Below the pieces are notes generated by a model, which was not told where the DNA came from, did no database searches, and saw nothing but the letters and a program-made list of their open reading frames with translations. 64,000 nucleotides of DNA from an uncultured Ilyobacter sp. Lineage in GTDB: Bacteria > Fusobacteriota > Fusobacteriia > Fusobacteriales > Fusobacteriaceae. This document shows positions 8,708 through 18,030 of the stretch, piece by piece. The DNA lies in NCBI RefSeq assembly GCF_963668085.1, contig NZ_OY764058.1:310001-374000 (forward strand), given 5' to 3'. Positions within the stretch are counted from its first letter, which is position 1. Every line of letters starts with the position of its first letter. Position numbers and translations under genes: made by a program.

Positions 8708-10225
8708 ATGGAGAGAAATTTAAAAGACGAGAAGCAATATCTCCTAGAAATGATAAATATATCGAAGGAGTTTCCAGGAGTTAAGGCCCTAGACAGAGTT
8801 ACCTTAAGGATAAGTCCCCATAGTGTTCACGCTCTCATGGGTGAAAACGGTGCAGGAAAATCAACTCTGATGAAGTGCCTTTTTGGTATTTACAGTAAGA
8901 ATTCAGGAGAGATATTTTTGGAAGGGAAGCCAATAAACTTTAGTTCTTCAAAGGAAGCACTGGATAACGGTGTGTCTATGGTCCATCAAGAATTAAATCA
9001 AGTGCTTCAGACAAGTGTTATGGATAATATATGGCTTGGAAGATATCCTCTAAAAGGGATGTTTGTTGATGAGGCCAAGATGTATAAGGATACAAAACAG
9101 ATATTTGAAGAACTGGATATAAATATAGACCCAAGAACAAAAGTTAAATCTCTCTCTGTATCTCAGATGCAGATGGTAGAGATAGCAAAAGCAGTTTCCT
9201 ATAATTCTAAGATAATAGTTATGGATGAGCCTACCTCGTCTCTTACAGAAAAAGAGGTGGCTCATCTGTTTAAAATAATAAACAAGCTAAGGGACAGAGG
9301 CTGTGGGATAATATACATCTCCCATAAAATGGAAGAGATATCAGAAATATCAGACGACATAACAATACTGAGAGACGGCCAGTGGATAGCCACAGAAAAG
9401 GTAGAGGGAATGACTACTGACCATATCATAAACCTTATGGTTGGACGTAGCCTTACTCACCGGTTTCCGCCTAAGGACAATAAGCCTAAAGAGGTTATTC
9501 TCGAGGTAAACAATCTAACGGCAAAATTCCAGCCATCTATAAATGATATATCATTTCAGCTTCACAAGGGAGAGATACTTGGAGTAGCTGGACTCGTTGG
9601 GGCTAAAAGGACTGATATAGTAGAGACTATCTTTGGAATGAGGCAAAAAGAAAAAGGAGAGATAATTCTGCATGGGAAAAAGGTGGAAAATGCAGATTCC
9701 CACGAGGCAATAAAGCATGGGTTTGCCTTGATAACCGAGGAGAGGCGTGCCACGGGGATATACAGTATGCTAAATATCAACTTTAACTCAGTTATCTCAA
9801 ATCTAGAAAGATATGTCACCAAACATAGGCTTCTGAATGAAAAGAAGATGAAAGATGATACTGATTGGGTTATAGCAAGTATGAGAGTAAAAACTCCGAG
9901 TCAAAAGACTAACATCGGCTCTCTTTCTGGAGGAAATCAGCAAAAGGTAATAATCGGACGTTGGCTTCTCACTGAGCCGGAAATATTAATGATGGATGAA
10001 CCTACAAGGGGAATAGATGTAGGAGCCAAGTTTGAAATATATCAACTAATGATAGACCTTGCCAAAAAAGATAAGGGAATAATAATGATATCTTCAGAGA
10101 TGCCTGAGTTACTAGGAGTTACAGATAGAATTCTAGTTATGAGCAACGGAAGGGTGGCAGGAATAGTCAATACTAAAGAAACAACCCAAGAAGAGATCTT
10201 GAAACTTACAGCAAAGTATCTGTAG
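8708..10225 (+). CDS. mglA: Galactose ABC transporter ATP-binding protein MglA
   Basis: A 505-residue tandem ATPase that powers MglC. The N-terminal cassette has Walker [10 protein letters not shown], the unusual signature [14 protein letters not shown] and Walker [11 protein letters not shown]. The C-terminal cassette has the degenerate Walker A typical of sugar ATPases ([12 protein letters not shown]), signature [16 protein letters not shown] and Walker [11 protein letters not shown]. Length and layout are normal for MglA/RbsA. It ends 13 bp before mglC. Confidence 0.95.
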   Translation: MERNLKDEKQYLLEMINISKEFPGVKALDRVTLRISPHSVHALMGENGAGKSTLMKCLFGIYSKNSGEIFLEGKPINFSSSKEALDNGVSMVHQELNQVLQTSVMDNIWLGRYPLKGMFVDEAKMYKDTKQIFEELDINIDPRTKVKSLSVSQMQMVEIAKAVSYNSKIIVMDEPTSSLTEKEVAHLFKIINKLRDRGCGIIYISHKMEEISEISDDITILRDGQWIATEKVEGMTTDHIINLMVGRSLTHRFPPKDNKPKEVILEVNNLTAKFQPSINDISFQLHKGEILGVAGLVGAKRTDIVETIFGMRQKEKGEIILHGKKVENADSHEAIKHGFALITEERRATGIYSMLNINFNSVISNLERYVTKHRLLNEKKMKDDTDWVIASMRVKTPSQKTNIGSLSGGNQQKVIIGRWLLTEPEILMMDEPTRGIDVGAKFEIYQLMIDLAKKDKGIIMISSEMPELLGVTDRILVMSNGRVAGIVNTKETTQEEILKLTAKYL

Positions 10226-10238
10226 AGGAGGAGTAAAT

Positions 10239-11273
10239 GTGGAAATTTCAGTAGAGGAAAAAAAGAAAAAGATAACATCAGAAAATATAAAAAGGTGGAT
10301 GATGGACAGAGGGATCTATGTAGTTTTGATACTTCTTCTTGCTATTATAATTACAAAAGAACCTACATTTTTGAGTATAAGAAACTTTAAGAATATCCTG
10401 ACTCAGTCATCTGTTCGTATAATTATTGCATTAGGAGTAGCTGGTCTGATAGTAACACAGGGAACAGACCTTTCTGCAGGAAGACAGGTCGGACTTACTG
10501 CGGTGGTTTCGGCGACCTTACTTCAGGCCACAACAAATGTAAATAAAGTATTTCCCAATCTTGGAGATATACCTATTCCAATAGTTATACTGGTGGTTGT
10601 TGCAATTGGAGCAGTTATGGGTATCATAAACGGAATAATAATAGCCAAACTTCATGTAACACCATTTATTGCAACTCTGGGTACTATGATTATAGTTTAC
10701 GGTGCCAATTCGCTGTACTATGATTTTGTAGGTGCTTCACCTGTAGCCGGTTTTGATGAAAGATATTCTAATTTTGCTCAGGGATCTCTGTATATAGGTA
10801 GTTTTGAAATTCCTTTCCTTATAATATATGCGGTAATTGCCACAGGATTTATGTGGGTGCTTTGGAATAAGACTAGGTTTGGAAAGAACATCTTTGCCAT
10901 AGGTGGAAATCCTGAGGCAGCAACTGTATCAGGGGTAAATGTAACTATAAATCTTATAAAAGTATACGCCTTATCTGGAATGTTTTATGCATTTGCAGGT
11001 CTTCTTGAGGCGGGACGTATAGGAAGTGCCACAAACAATCTGGGAAACATGTATGAGCTAGATGCCATAGCAGCCTGCGTAGTAGGGGGAGTTTCTTTCA
11101 GTGGTGGAGTGGGATCTGTCCCTGGAGTTGTTACAGGAGTTATTATTTTTACTGTAATCAACTATGGATTGACATATATAGGTGTAAGCCCTTATTGGCA
11201 GTTTATAATAAAGGGTTTAATTATCATAATAGCAGTAGCACTAGATACACTGAAATACTTAAAGAAAAAATAA
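10239..11273 (+). CDS. mglC: Galactose ABC transporter permease MglC
   Basis: A 344-residue permease with ~8-10 membrane segments and the family motif region GANSLYYDF..., then FAIGGNPEAATVSGVNV near residue 220 and the glycine-rich CVVGGVSFSGGVGSVPG. It forms the membrane channel with MglA. The start must be GTG at 10239 (after GAGGAGGAG); the ATG at 10237 is in another frame and stops within six codons. A strong terminator overlaps its stop. Confidence 0.93.
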   Translation: MEISVEEKKKKITSENIKRWMMDRGIYVVLILLLAIIITKEPTFLSIRNFKNILTQSSVRIIIALGVAGLIVTQGTDLSAGRQVGLTAVVSATLLQATTNVNKVFPNLGDIPIPIVILVVVAIGAVMGIINGIIIAKLHVTPFIATLGTMIIVYGANSLYYDFVGASPVAGFDERYSNFAQGSLYIGSFEIPFLIIYAVIATGFMWVLWNKTRFGKNIFAIGGNPEAATVSGVNVTINLIKVYALSGMFYAFAGLLEAGRIGSATNNLGNMYELDAIAACVVGGVSFSGGVGSVPGVVTGVIIFTVINYGLTYIGVSPYWQFIIKGLIIIIAVALDTLKYLKKK

Positions 11274-11300
11274 AAGGTGATTTTAAATCACCTTTTTCTT
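11272..11300 (+). terminator. Terminator of mglBAC
   Basis: Stem AAAAGGTGA (11272-11280) with TCACCTTTT (11288-11296), followed by T-rich sequence, immediately after the mglC stop. Confidence 0.85.
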
Positions 11301-11324
11301 TTAAAAAAAGGCTGGTGAAAAAAA

Positions 11325-12500
11325 TTGCAAAAATTGATGGATAAAAATTCTTTGGTGGCCCTAGAGATAATTAGAAAGCACAAGCATGCTTCGAGAAGAG
11401 ACCTCACTAGGGAAATGGGACTTACACCGGCGGCAATAACCAAGATAACAAAGAAACTGATAGAAAAGGGATATCTCAAAGAAGTTGGGAGAGGAAAGAC
11501 AACGGGAGGACGTCCCCCTATAATTTTGGAGCTAAACTCTCACAAGGGATACATAATAGGCATGTATTACGCTCCTTCAGACGTATCACTGATACTAATG
11601 AATCTTCATTCTGAAGTAGTCTATAGCAGTAAAATTCATTTAACTAAAAAATCCAAGGAGGCTATACTCAAAGAGAGTTTTGAGCTGGTGGAAAAAGCAA
11701 TTGAGCATTGTGAAGGTGTGAAAATACTGGGTATAGGGGTTGCCTTAAATGGACTGGTCGATTATGAAAACGGAATATCTATATTTTCTCCCCACTATAA
11801 ATGGCGGGATTTTCCAATAAAGGAAGAGATGGAAAAAAGATTTAAAATACCCACTGTAGTAGATAATGATGTGAGAATGATGGCCTTAGCAGAGAGGGAA
11901 TACGGTGGAGCCAAAGACTGTGATAATTTTATAATGTTAAATGTTGGAGACGGTATAGGTGCCGGGATAGTAATAAACGGAGAAGTTTTCAGAGGTTCTA
12001 CTTTTTCTGCTGGTGAGATAGGACATATAAAAGTCAATGAGAAGGGGGAAAACTTTTGTTCCTGCGGTAAAAAAGGCTGTCTTGAGGCTGAGATATCAAC
12101 TAAAAGCATTATGGATAAAATCAAAAGAGAACTCAGCGAAGACAGGGAGAAAAGTATTTTAAGTGAGAAAATAGAGTCAGGAATTGTCTTTGGAGATGTA
12201 TGTGAATCTGCAATGAGGGGGGATTTCTATTGTCTAGAGCTCCTGAGATATATAGGAAACACCCTTGCTAAGGGACTTTCCAATGTAATAAATGTGATAA
12301 ATCCCAAATTATTTATTATAAACGGGGAGATAAATAAATGTAGCGAGATAGTTTTTCCCATAATAAAATTGGGGATACAAAAGTATAGCATGTATACCTC
12401 AGCCAAGGATGTGGAGTTTAAATCTAGTTATTTTGATGATGGCGGGGCCTCTTTAGGGGCAGCCGCAATGGTTTTTAGAAATGTTTTCACATATAATTAA
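11325..12500 (+). CDS. ROK-family transcriptional regulator
   Basis: A 391-residue ROK repressor (NagC/XylR type). An N-terminal winged helix-turn-helix (residues ~15-60, SRRDLTREMGLTPAAITKIT) is followed by a sugar-kinase-like domain (GVALNGLVDYENGI, VVDNDVRMMA). The zinc site CSCGKKGCLE near residue 245 is intact. Start: TTG at 11325 has GGTG seven bases upstream, whereas ATG at 11337 is too far from any RBS, so TTG is preferred. Lying directly after mglBAC, it probably controls that operon in response to a sugar, but no operator was identified. Confidence 0.85.
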   Translation: MQKLMDKNSLVALEIIRKHKHASRRDLTREMGLTPAAITKITKKLIEKGYLKEVGRGKTTGGRPPIILELNSHKGYIIGMYYAPSDVSLILMNLHSEVVYSSKIHLTKKSKEAILKESFELVEKAIEHCEGVKILGIGVALNGLVDYENGISIFSPHYKWRDFPIKEEMEKRFKIPTVVDNDVRMMALAEREYGGAKDCDNFIMLNVGDGIGAGIVINGEVFRGSTFSAGEIGHIKVNEKGENFCSCGKKGCLEAEISTKSIMDKIKRELSEDREKSILSEKIESGIVFGDVCESAMRGDFYCLELLRYIGNTLAKGLSNVINVINPKLFIINGEINKCSEIVFPIIKLGIQKYSMYTSAKDVEFKSSYFDDGGASLGAAAMVFRNVFTYN

Positions 12501-12521
12501 GCTGAAGTCAAAAGCCTAAAA

Positions 12522-12560
12522 AAGGGAGTTCTCTAAGTAAAAATACTCAGAGACTCCCTT
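12522..12560. terminator. Bidirectional terminator
   Basis: Stem AAGGGAGT (12522-12529) with ACTCCCTT (12553-12560), extended by CTCT/AGAG, between convergent genes. Confidence 0.75.
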
Positions 12561-12576
12561 ATATTATGTTTAGATA

Positions 12577-14043
12577 TTATTGTTGCTGCTCATCTTTTTC
12601 GTTCAATTTTTCATCTAATTTCTCGAGCTTTTTAGCTGCTAGATCTCTACCCCCTATACCAAAGGCGATGGCTAGAGCGATTGAGATTGCACCTATAGTG
12701 AAACCAAAGGCCATGTTTATGATCTCATTTGCTATTCCCATCTGTCTTAGACCCATAGCTCCTACAAAGATAATAATGGATGCCTTTGAAAGAGCTGCGA
12801 GACAATCTTTGCTCTTTATCTCTGATTTTTTTACGATATCAGAGGCAAAGCCTGCGATATATACACCTATAGCAATTATTAATAATCCAAGGAATATTTT
12901 TCCTAAAAGTACAGTAAGGCTGCTGCTGAGGTCTTTTAGTACTGTGAATTCAAGTATGTCGATAGACTGTATTACTGCAAGGTAGATGATGGCTATCTTC
13001 ACAGCTTTACCCACAAGTTTTGAATAGGTATCTTCTTTGGCGTTAAGACCTGTTTTTTCTAAGTGTGAATCAAAATGAAGTCCTTTTAAAAGGCTAGTAA
13101 TTATACCCTCTATGAGTTTTGCAAAGAAAGTAGCCACAAGAAGAATGATTACAACTCCGGCAATTCTAGGAAGATAGCTGAATATAACTTCTATCATCAA
13201 TACTACAGGTTCTGTTATGTGCTGTAAACCAATGTATCCCAGTGAGGCTGTTATAACAGGGATTAAGATTAGAATATACACTATATTTGCTATAATTTTA
13301 CTTAAGTTCCCTTCAAATACTTTTTTACCGTCAATTTTTAATCTCTCATCTAAATTGAAAGATTCTAAAATTCCAGTGAGGATATCCCTTATCTTGTATG
13401 CGATAAACCAACCAATTACTAGGAATATTCCTGCTGCAAGTATATTCGGAAGTTGCTCAAGGAGCTTGCTCAACATATTTGTTACAGGCTCTAAGATTCC
13501 GTCTAACTTAAGGGCTGAAAGGACACCTGGTAAAAATATCAAAAAGATAATGAGGTATACAACGTCACCTAGAATTTTTGTTACAGAAGTTCCTTCTCCT
13601 ACTTTTAGTTTTTTGTCCAACTCTACCTTATCAAAGATTTTTACAGTAAAGAATTTACCTAATTTTGCAAAGATAAGGGTAATAACTAGCAGGAAGACAC
13701 CACCTAAGATATTAGGCATGTACAAGAAGATAGAATTTAGGAAACCTGTGAGAGGTTCTGTAAATTTACCTAATCCGAGCTTCTCTGCTGCGGCGACTAT
13801 TATGAAAATGACAATTAGATAGTAGATGGCCTTGACAAGGATATTAAAGAAGACCTGGGACTGTTCCTTTCTGTCTTCAGAAATTTTTCCCTGTATAAAT
13901 TTTGATTTACTGATCAGTCCTCCAATTTTTTTGGCAATAAATGAGGCGATCATGAGACCGACCACAACTATCAGAATTACTCCAACAATTGAAAGTAACT
14001 GACTTGATAAAGTAAACTGGAACATACTTTTGAAATCAGACAT
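12577..14043 (-). CDS. Mechanosensitive-channel-like protein with conserved TM-helix repeats
   Basis: A 488-residue membrane protein with about ten hydrophobic segments arranged as repeated units (LPNILAAGIFLVIGW, LPRIAGVVIILLVATFF, MPNILGGVFLLVITLIF), typical of the MscS-related TM-helix repeat family. It ends with IAFGIGGRDLAAKKLEKL and a charged tail. A role in osmotic tension sensing is inferred from family. The start is ATG at 14043, preceded by AAAGGAGGAAATAAT; an in-frame ATG 33 bases upstream lies before that RBS and is not the start. Confidence 0.82.
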   Translation of the reverse strand: MSDFKSMFQFTLSSQLLSIVGVILIVVVGLMIASFIAKKIGGLISKSKFIQGKISEDRKEQSQVFFNILVKAIYYLIVIFIIVAAAEKLGLGKFTEPLTGFLNSIFLYMPNILGGVFLLVITLIFAKLGKFFTVKIFDKVELDKKLKVGEGTSVTKILGDVVYLIIFLIFLPGVLSALKLDGILEPVTNMLSKLLEQLPNILAAGIFLVIGWFIAYKIRDILTGILESFNLDERLKIDGKKVFEGNLSKIIANIVYILILIPVITASLGYIGLQHITEPVVLMIEVIFSYLPRIAGVVIILLVATFFAKLIEGIITSLLKGLHFDSHLEKTGLNAKEDTYSKLVGKAVKIAIIYLAVIQSIDILEFTVLKDLSSSLTVLLGKIFLGLLIIAIGVYIAGFASDIVKKSEIKSKDCLAALSKASIIIFVGAMGLRQMGIANEIINMAFGFTIGAISIALAIAFGIGGRDLAAKKLEKLDEKLNEKDEQQQ

Positions 14044-14185
14044 ATTATTTCCTCCTTTTTTACTTATGGTATTCACAATAAATATATTCTGCAGGAGGTA
14101 GAATTCCTCTAAAAAACTTACTTTTATTAAAAAAACCGAGATTCAATATTGGTTTTAGGAGGTGAAATTTCAATTTAAATTTCAC

Positions 14186-14217
14186 AAAAAAAAACAGGCT
14201 ATAATTTACATAGCCTG
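14186..14217 (-). terminator. Terminator of slyD-like gene
   Basis: On the minus strand, stem CAGGCTA/TAGCCTG (14211-14217 with 14195-14201) runs into nine T residues. Confidence 0.8.
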
Positions 14218-14237
14218 CCTAACTAGCGGTATTTTAT

Positions 14238-14702
14238 TTAGTAGTGAACGTGACCGTGCTCTAATTCTTCTTCTGAAGCATCTCTTACCTCAGTTACTTT
14301 GAGGTCAAAAGTAAGATTTTTACCTGCAAAAGGGTGGTTTCCGTCAACTAGAATAACATCATCTTCGATGGATTTTATGACGAATTCTAAAAGTCCTTCA
14401 TCTGTCTCAGCCTGAAAATCTAGGCCTTCGTAAATATCGTCAAATTCTGAAAAATCTTCCTTTGACATTTCAGAGATAAGTTCTTCATCATATTCTCCAT
14501 ATCCCTCTTCAGGAGAAACTATTATTTTAGATTGGAATCCTTCCGTTTTTCCCTCTAAAATCTCCTCTATCTTTGGAATAAAATCTCCTATTCCCTGAAT
14601 ATATGCAAAGGGTCCGACTTCTTTTGTATCTTCTAGTATATTTCCATCTTCATCTGTAAGAATAAAATCCAAAACTACAACTTTGCTCTCTTCTATTTTC
14701 AT
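14238..14702 (-). CDS. slyD: SlyD-like FKBP-type peptidyl-prolyl isomerase
   Basis: A 154-residue protein with the FKBP core split by an insert-in-flap chaperone domain, as in SlyD (LDFILTDEDGNILEDT, then PEEGYGEYDEELISE and VDGNHPFAGKNLTFDLKV). It catalyses prolyl isomerisation and binds unfolded chains in the cytoplasm. The C-terminus HGHVHY keeps only a short histidine tail, so a strong nickel role is doubtful. Single-gene unit with its own terminator. Confidence 0.9.
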   Translation of the reverse strand: MKIEESKVVVLDFILTDEDGNILEDTKEVGPFAYIQGIGDFIPKIEEILEGKTEGFQSKIIVSPEEGYGEYDEELISEMSKEDFSEFDDIYEGLDFQAETDEGLLEFVIKSIEDDVILVDGNHPFAGKNLTFDLKVTEVRDASEEELEHGHVHY

Positions 14703-14848
14703 TAAAACACCCCGCTCTAAAATAATACTCCAAAAGGAGCTTAATTAATGATAACATATAGATGATAGATTTTCACTATAAATTTAAAGGAATTTCTATT
14801 TTTATTCATAACTACTATATTAACTAGAAGTATAGAGGGGGACTCACA

Positions 14849-15565
14849 ATGACAGCGGCATTTTTTGATATCGATGGTACCATATACAGAAATTCTCTCC
14901 TTATTGAGCATTTTAAGAAACTCATAAAATATGAACTCTTGAATATTCAGATGTATGAGGACAGGGTAAAAAACAGTTTTAAACAGTGGGACGAGAGAAC
15001 CGGAGACTATGACAAGTATCTCATGGGACTTGCAGATACCTATGTAGAGGCAATAAAGGGGATATCCCTGAAATATAATGATTTTGTGTCAGATCAGGTT
15101 ATGGACCTAAAGGGAAACAGGGTATATACCTACACGAGAAATATGATCAAGTTCCACAAGGAAAAAGGGCACAAGGTTATATTCATATCTGGAAGCCCAG
15201 ACTTTCTTGTATCTAGAATGGCAGAAAAATGGGATGCCGATGACTACTGCGGTACAAAATATTATGCTGAAGACGGCAAATTTTCAGGAGAGATATCTCC
15301 TATGTGGGATTCTGAAAACAAGATAAAGGCCATAGATCATTTTAGGGAAAAATATGATCTGGATTTAGACCAGTGCTTTGCCTATGGTGATACAAAAGGA
15401 GACCTCAGCATGCTGAAAATAGTTGGGAATCCTAGGGCTGTAAATCCATCTAAGGAATTATTCAAAGAGATCAGATCAGATGAAAGTCTAAAGGAAAAAA
15501 CCCAGATAATTATAGAAAGAAAAGACATAGTCTATAGGGTATCTGCAGAGGTGGAGATTTTGTAA
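14849..15565 (+). CDS. HAD-superfamily IB hydrolase (SerB-like phosphatase)
   Basis: A 238-residue soluble phosphatase. Motif I is FFDIDGTIYRNS (Asp7 nucleophile, Asp9 acid/base), motif II VIFISGSPDF, and motif III/IV CFAYGDTKGDLSML. The helical cap between motifs I and II fits the IB subfamily, which includes phosphoserine and related phosphatases. Substrate unknown. The start is ATG at 14849 after GAGGGGGAC. Confidence 0.85.
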   Translation: MTAAFFDIDGTIYRNSLLIEHFKKLIKYELLNIQMYEDRVKNSFKQWDERTGDYDKYLMGLADTYVEAIKGISLKYNDFVSDQVMDLKGNRVYTYTRNMIKFHKEKGHKVIFISGSPDFLVSRMAEKWDADDYCGTKYYAEDGKFSGEISPMWDSENKIKAIDHFREKYDLDLDQCFAYGDTKGDLSMLKIVGNPRAVNPSKELFKEIRSDESLKEKTQIIIERKDIVYRVSAEVEIL

Positions 15566-15587
15566 GTCTGGATTATTCCAGGCTTTT
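15565..15587 (+). terminator. Terminator after HAD phosphatase
   Basis: Stem AGTCTGGA (15565-15572) with TCCAGGCT (15577-15584), one G-U pair, followed by a T-run. Confidence 0.75.
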
Positions 15588-15687
15588 TTCATTGGTAGAG
15601 GAAAGTATTTTGATTAAATTGACTTTAAATAGGGTGTGGGGGTATAATGTAAGAATAATATAAATAATATAGCAGGAGGAAAATAAT

Positions 15688-15951
15688 ATGAAGAGAATAA
15701 AAATAGAGGGAATGATGTGCGATCACTGTGTAAATGCTGTTAGCAAGGCTTTGAAGGGTATAGAGGGTATAAGTGAGGTAAATGTTAGATTAGAAGATAA
15801 AGAAGCTGTGGTACAAGGCAAGGCATCTGAAGAAATCCTGAAAGAAACAATAGAAAAAGAGGGATATACGGTGTTATCTATAGAAGATATAGAGGAGTCT
15901 GGAGATGATAAAAAATCTGGGATTTTTTCAAAGTTTTTTAAGAAAAAATAA
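15688..15951 (+). CDS. Heavy-metal-associated (CopZ-like) domain protein
   Basis: An 87-residue protein. Residues 1-66 are an HMA ferredoxin-like fold with the metal-binding motif GMMCDHC (Cys11, Cys14). A lysine-rich tail (SKFFKKK) follows, which is unusual and might contact membrane or a partner. Such proteins carry Cu+ or similar soft metals to ATPases or repressors, but no copper ATPase is adjacent. AGGAGGAAAATAAT precedes the ATG. A dispersed repeat begins 74 bp downstream. Confidence 0.85.
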   Translation: MKRIKIEGMMCDHCVNAVSKALKGIEGISEVNVRLEDKEAVVQGKASEEILKETIEKEGYTVLSIEDIEESGDDKKSGIFSKFFKKK

Positions 15952-16024
15952 AGATTCTAAATGACAAAATTTTTGTGATGAAAACTCCACTGAGGTAAAA
16001 CTAAAAAGGATAAGCAATTCTAGT

Positions 16025-16457
16025 AAATTACCGACTTTATCCAAAGTTCCGTTACTTTTCCTTGATGAAAAGTAACCAAAAATCAAGGCCTGTGAAAAAT
16101 CAGCTAAATAACCTTGAAAATCCAAGAAAAACTCGAAACTCGCTACGCTCAGACAGTCGATTTTTTCTAAGGATTTCACTGCGGTTATTCTTAACGCTGA
16201 TTTTGTCAATGGCCAAAAGAGTTTCAAAAGATTTAAAAAATCATTTAAATATTTTGAATTACCCTTTAAAAAATGCCGTTAAGAAATCATCTTGTGAAAT
16301 CCACTTTCATTGAAATAAGGAGGTTTACCGACTATATTTCAATAGAAAGTTAGTTCAGAAGTGATTTTAGGTATTTTTTAGGGGTGCCTTTTCTTTGGTT
16401 ACTTTCTTTGGGCAAGCAAAGAAAGTAACAGAGGCTTTTGGATAAATTCAATAATTT
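16025..16457 (+). repeat. MITE-like repeat with imperfect terminal inverted repeats
   Basis: A 433-bp non-coding element. Its ends are imperfect inverted repeats of about 35 bp: both read AAATTA, then TTTATCCAAA, then GTTACTTT toward the interior. Each end carries a hairpin: GTTACTTTTC/GAAAAGTAAC at 16051-16076 and GTTACTTTCTTTG/CAAAGAAAGTAAC at 16398-16429. Positions 16033-16212 are identical, inverted, to 25377-25556. Open frames inside it are not credible genes. Confidence 0.75.
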
Positions 16458-16523
16458 AATTTTAAATAATAGAGCAACTTAGGATAAATAAGATATTTCA
16501 CTTTTTTAAAAGAGGTGTTTTTT

Positions 16524-16931
16524 ATGCAAAAAGAGGGTATAATCCTAAAGATAGAGGACAATACAGCCTATGTAAATGTAAAACCTGCTCATAAAGGGGG
16601 ATGCGGAAGCTGTGGAAAATGTAAGGTGAAGGAGGATAACTTTGTTATAGAGGTTGATCTTCCTGATTTTCCTGTTGATTCTGGAGACAGGGTTTTGCTT
16701 CAGATGGAGGATAGCTCTGTGTATTCTGTAGGGCTTTTTCTTTATGTGGTGCCTCCGCTTTTTATGATACTGGGATATCTCATAGCACAGTTTTTTGGTG
16801 CAGGAGAGGGCTTTGGAATATTTATTAGTTTTCTTTTCTTAATAGGTGCCTTTTATTTAATAAGGTATTTTGACTCTAGCAGAGGGAAAAAACTTATAAA
16901 AAAGAATATGAAGATAATAAAAAGAATGTGA
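16524..16931 (+). CDS. RseC/MucC-family protein
   Basis: A 135-residue membrane protein. An N-terminal cysteine cluster (GGCGSCGKC plus a downstream segment) is followed by a beta-rich stretch and two membrane helices (residues ~70-115). The family includes RseC, a component tied to SoxR reduction and Rnf-type electron transfer. The GTG at 16515 overlaps the RBS AGAGG, so ATG at 16524 is chosen. It stands alone here, with no rnf genes in view. Confidence 0.82.
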   Translation: MQKEGIILKIEDNTAYVNVKPAHKGGCGSCGKCKVKEDNFVIEVDLPDFPVDSGDRVLLQMEDSSVYSVGLFLYVVPPLFMILGYLIAQFFGAGEGFGIFISFLFLIGAFYLIRYFDSSRGKKLIKKNMKIIKRM

Positions 16932-16934
16932 AAA

Positions 16935-16963
16935 AAACCGCCTCTATACCCAGGCGGTTTTTT
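16935..16963. terminator. Bidirectional terminator
   Basis: Stem AAACCGCCT (16935-16943) with AGGCGGTTT (16952-16960) between convergent genes; A-run left, T-run right. Confidence 0.85.
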
Positions 16964-16991
16964 AAGTTAAACGTATTTGATATTGCTGTTA

Positions 16992-17831
16992 TTACTTGAT
17001 TTTAAAACCATCTTCTGTTTTTGTCACTAAACCGTTTTTCAGAAGACTTCCCATGGCTCTTTTAAAGGCCTTTTTACTCATACCCAGCATTTTTTCGATT
17101 TTTTCCGGAGAACTCTTGTCGTTTAACGGAAAGGTGTTCCTATAGAGTTTCATTTTTTCAATAAGCTTTTCTGCATCTTTGTCCATCTGCTGGTGCAAAA
17201 GTGCTCTAGGGCTAAGGTCGAGTTTACCATCTTCTCTGACTCTAATTACCCTTAGTTCTAACTCCTGTCCCACTTCATATTCCTCATAGCACTCACTTTT
17301 TGGAATAAGTCCGAAGTATCTGTCATCTACAGCGACAAAAACCCCTATATCTTTTTGAATTCTGTAGACTGTAGCCGAGACAGAATCATTTGCCTTATAG
17401 TCGCTGCAAGGCATGAGGAATTTATAAATCTGCATAGTAGCAGAAAGTCTTCCTTTTTTGTCTTCATATAGACCTACGAGATATTTATTTCCTAATTTTA
17501 ATTTTCCCTCTTCCTGACCTCTAGGAAGTAGGATATCTTTATTTAGACCCCAGTCAAGAAAAGCCCCTATTTCAGTTATGTCCACAACTTCTAATTTTGA
17601 AAGAGCTCCTACAACTGCATAGGTTTTTCTGAGGGTGGCTATGAGCCTGTCCTCAGAATCACGGTAGATAAATACATCTAGGTAGTCTCCAGGCTCCACC
17701 TCTATATTTTCAATCTCATTATTAGGTAAAAGTATATTTTCTTTAGGATTGTCTGTCTCAGCGTCCATATAAGCACCGATACTCACAATGTTATTTACTT
17801 TCATCTTTTGTCTTTTTCCTATTTTTATCAT
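16992..17831 (-). CDS. cvfB: CvfB/YitL-family S1 RNA-binding protein
   Basis: A 279-residue cytoplasmic protein with three S1-like OB folds (residues ~8-70, ~75-135, ~148-212; motifs GAFLDWGLNKDILLP and IGVFVAVDDRYFGLIP) and a C-terminal winged helix (SPEKIEKMLGMSKKAFKRAMGSLLKNGLV). In Staphylococcus CvfB is an RNA-binding regulator affecting virulence gene expression. The domain order matches over the full length. The ATG at 17831 follows AAAGGAGTGTAAG. Confidence 0.88.
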   Translation of the reverse strand: MIKIGKRQKMKVNNIVSIGAYMDAETDNPKENILLPNNEIENIEVEPGDYLDVFIYRDSEDRLIATLRKTYAVVGALSKLEVVDITEIGAFLDWGLNKDILLPRGQEEGKLKLGNKYLVGLYEDKKGRLSATMQIYKFLMPCSDYKANDSVSATVYRIQKDIGVFVAVDDRYFGLIPKSECYEEYEVGQELELRVIRVREDGKLDLSPRALLHQQMDKDAEKLIEKMKLYRNTFPLNDKSSPEKIEKMLGMSKKAFKRAMGSLLKNGLVTKTEDGFKIK

Positions 17832-18030
17832 CTTACACTCCTTTGAATAACAAATACCCTGTATTATACTATTATTAAGTAAAAATTACAATGTAAAACT
17901 TACTTAGAATATTGCTCTGCTTCTTTATAGGTGCTATAAATAACTCTTTCTGATATACAGAATAAAAAAAATGGATTATAATAGGTAGTAACATAGATTT
18001 TTTATGATGATTTTCAAAAGGAGATAGATT

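Noticed and set aside
13217..13822. 201-residue plus-strand frame
   Set aside because: Antisense to the TM-helix-repeat protein; open only because of codon bias of the real gene.
15928..16227. 99-residue minus-strand frame, similar to one at 25374-25583
   Set aside because: Both lie inside the inverted repeat; similarity follows from DNA identity, there is no RBS, and other frames are equally open.
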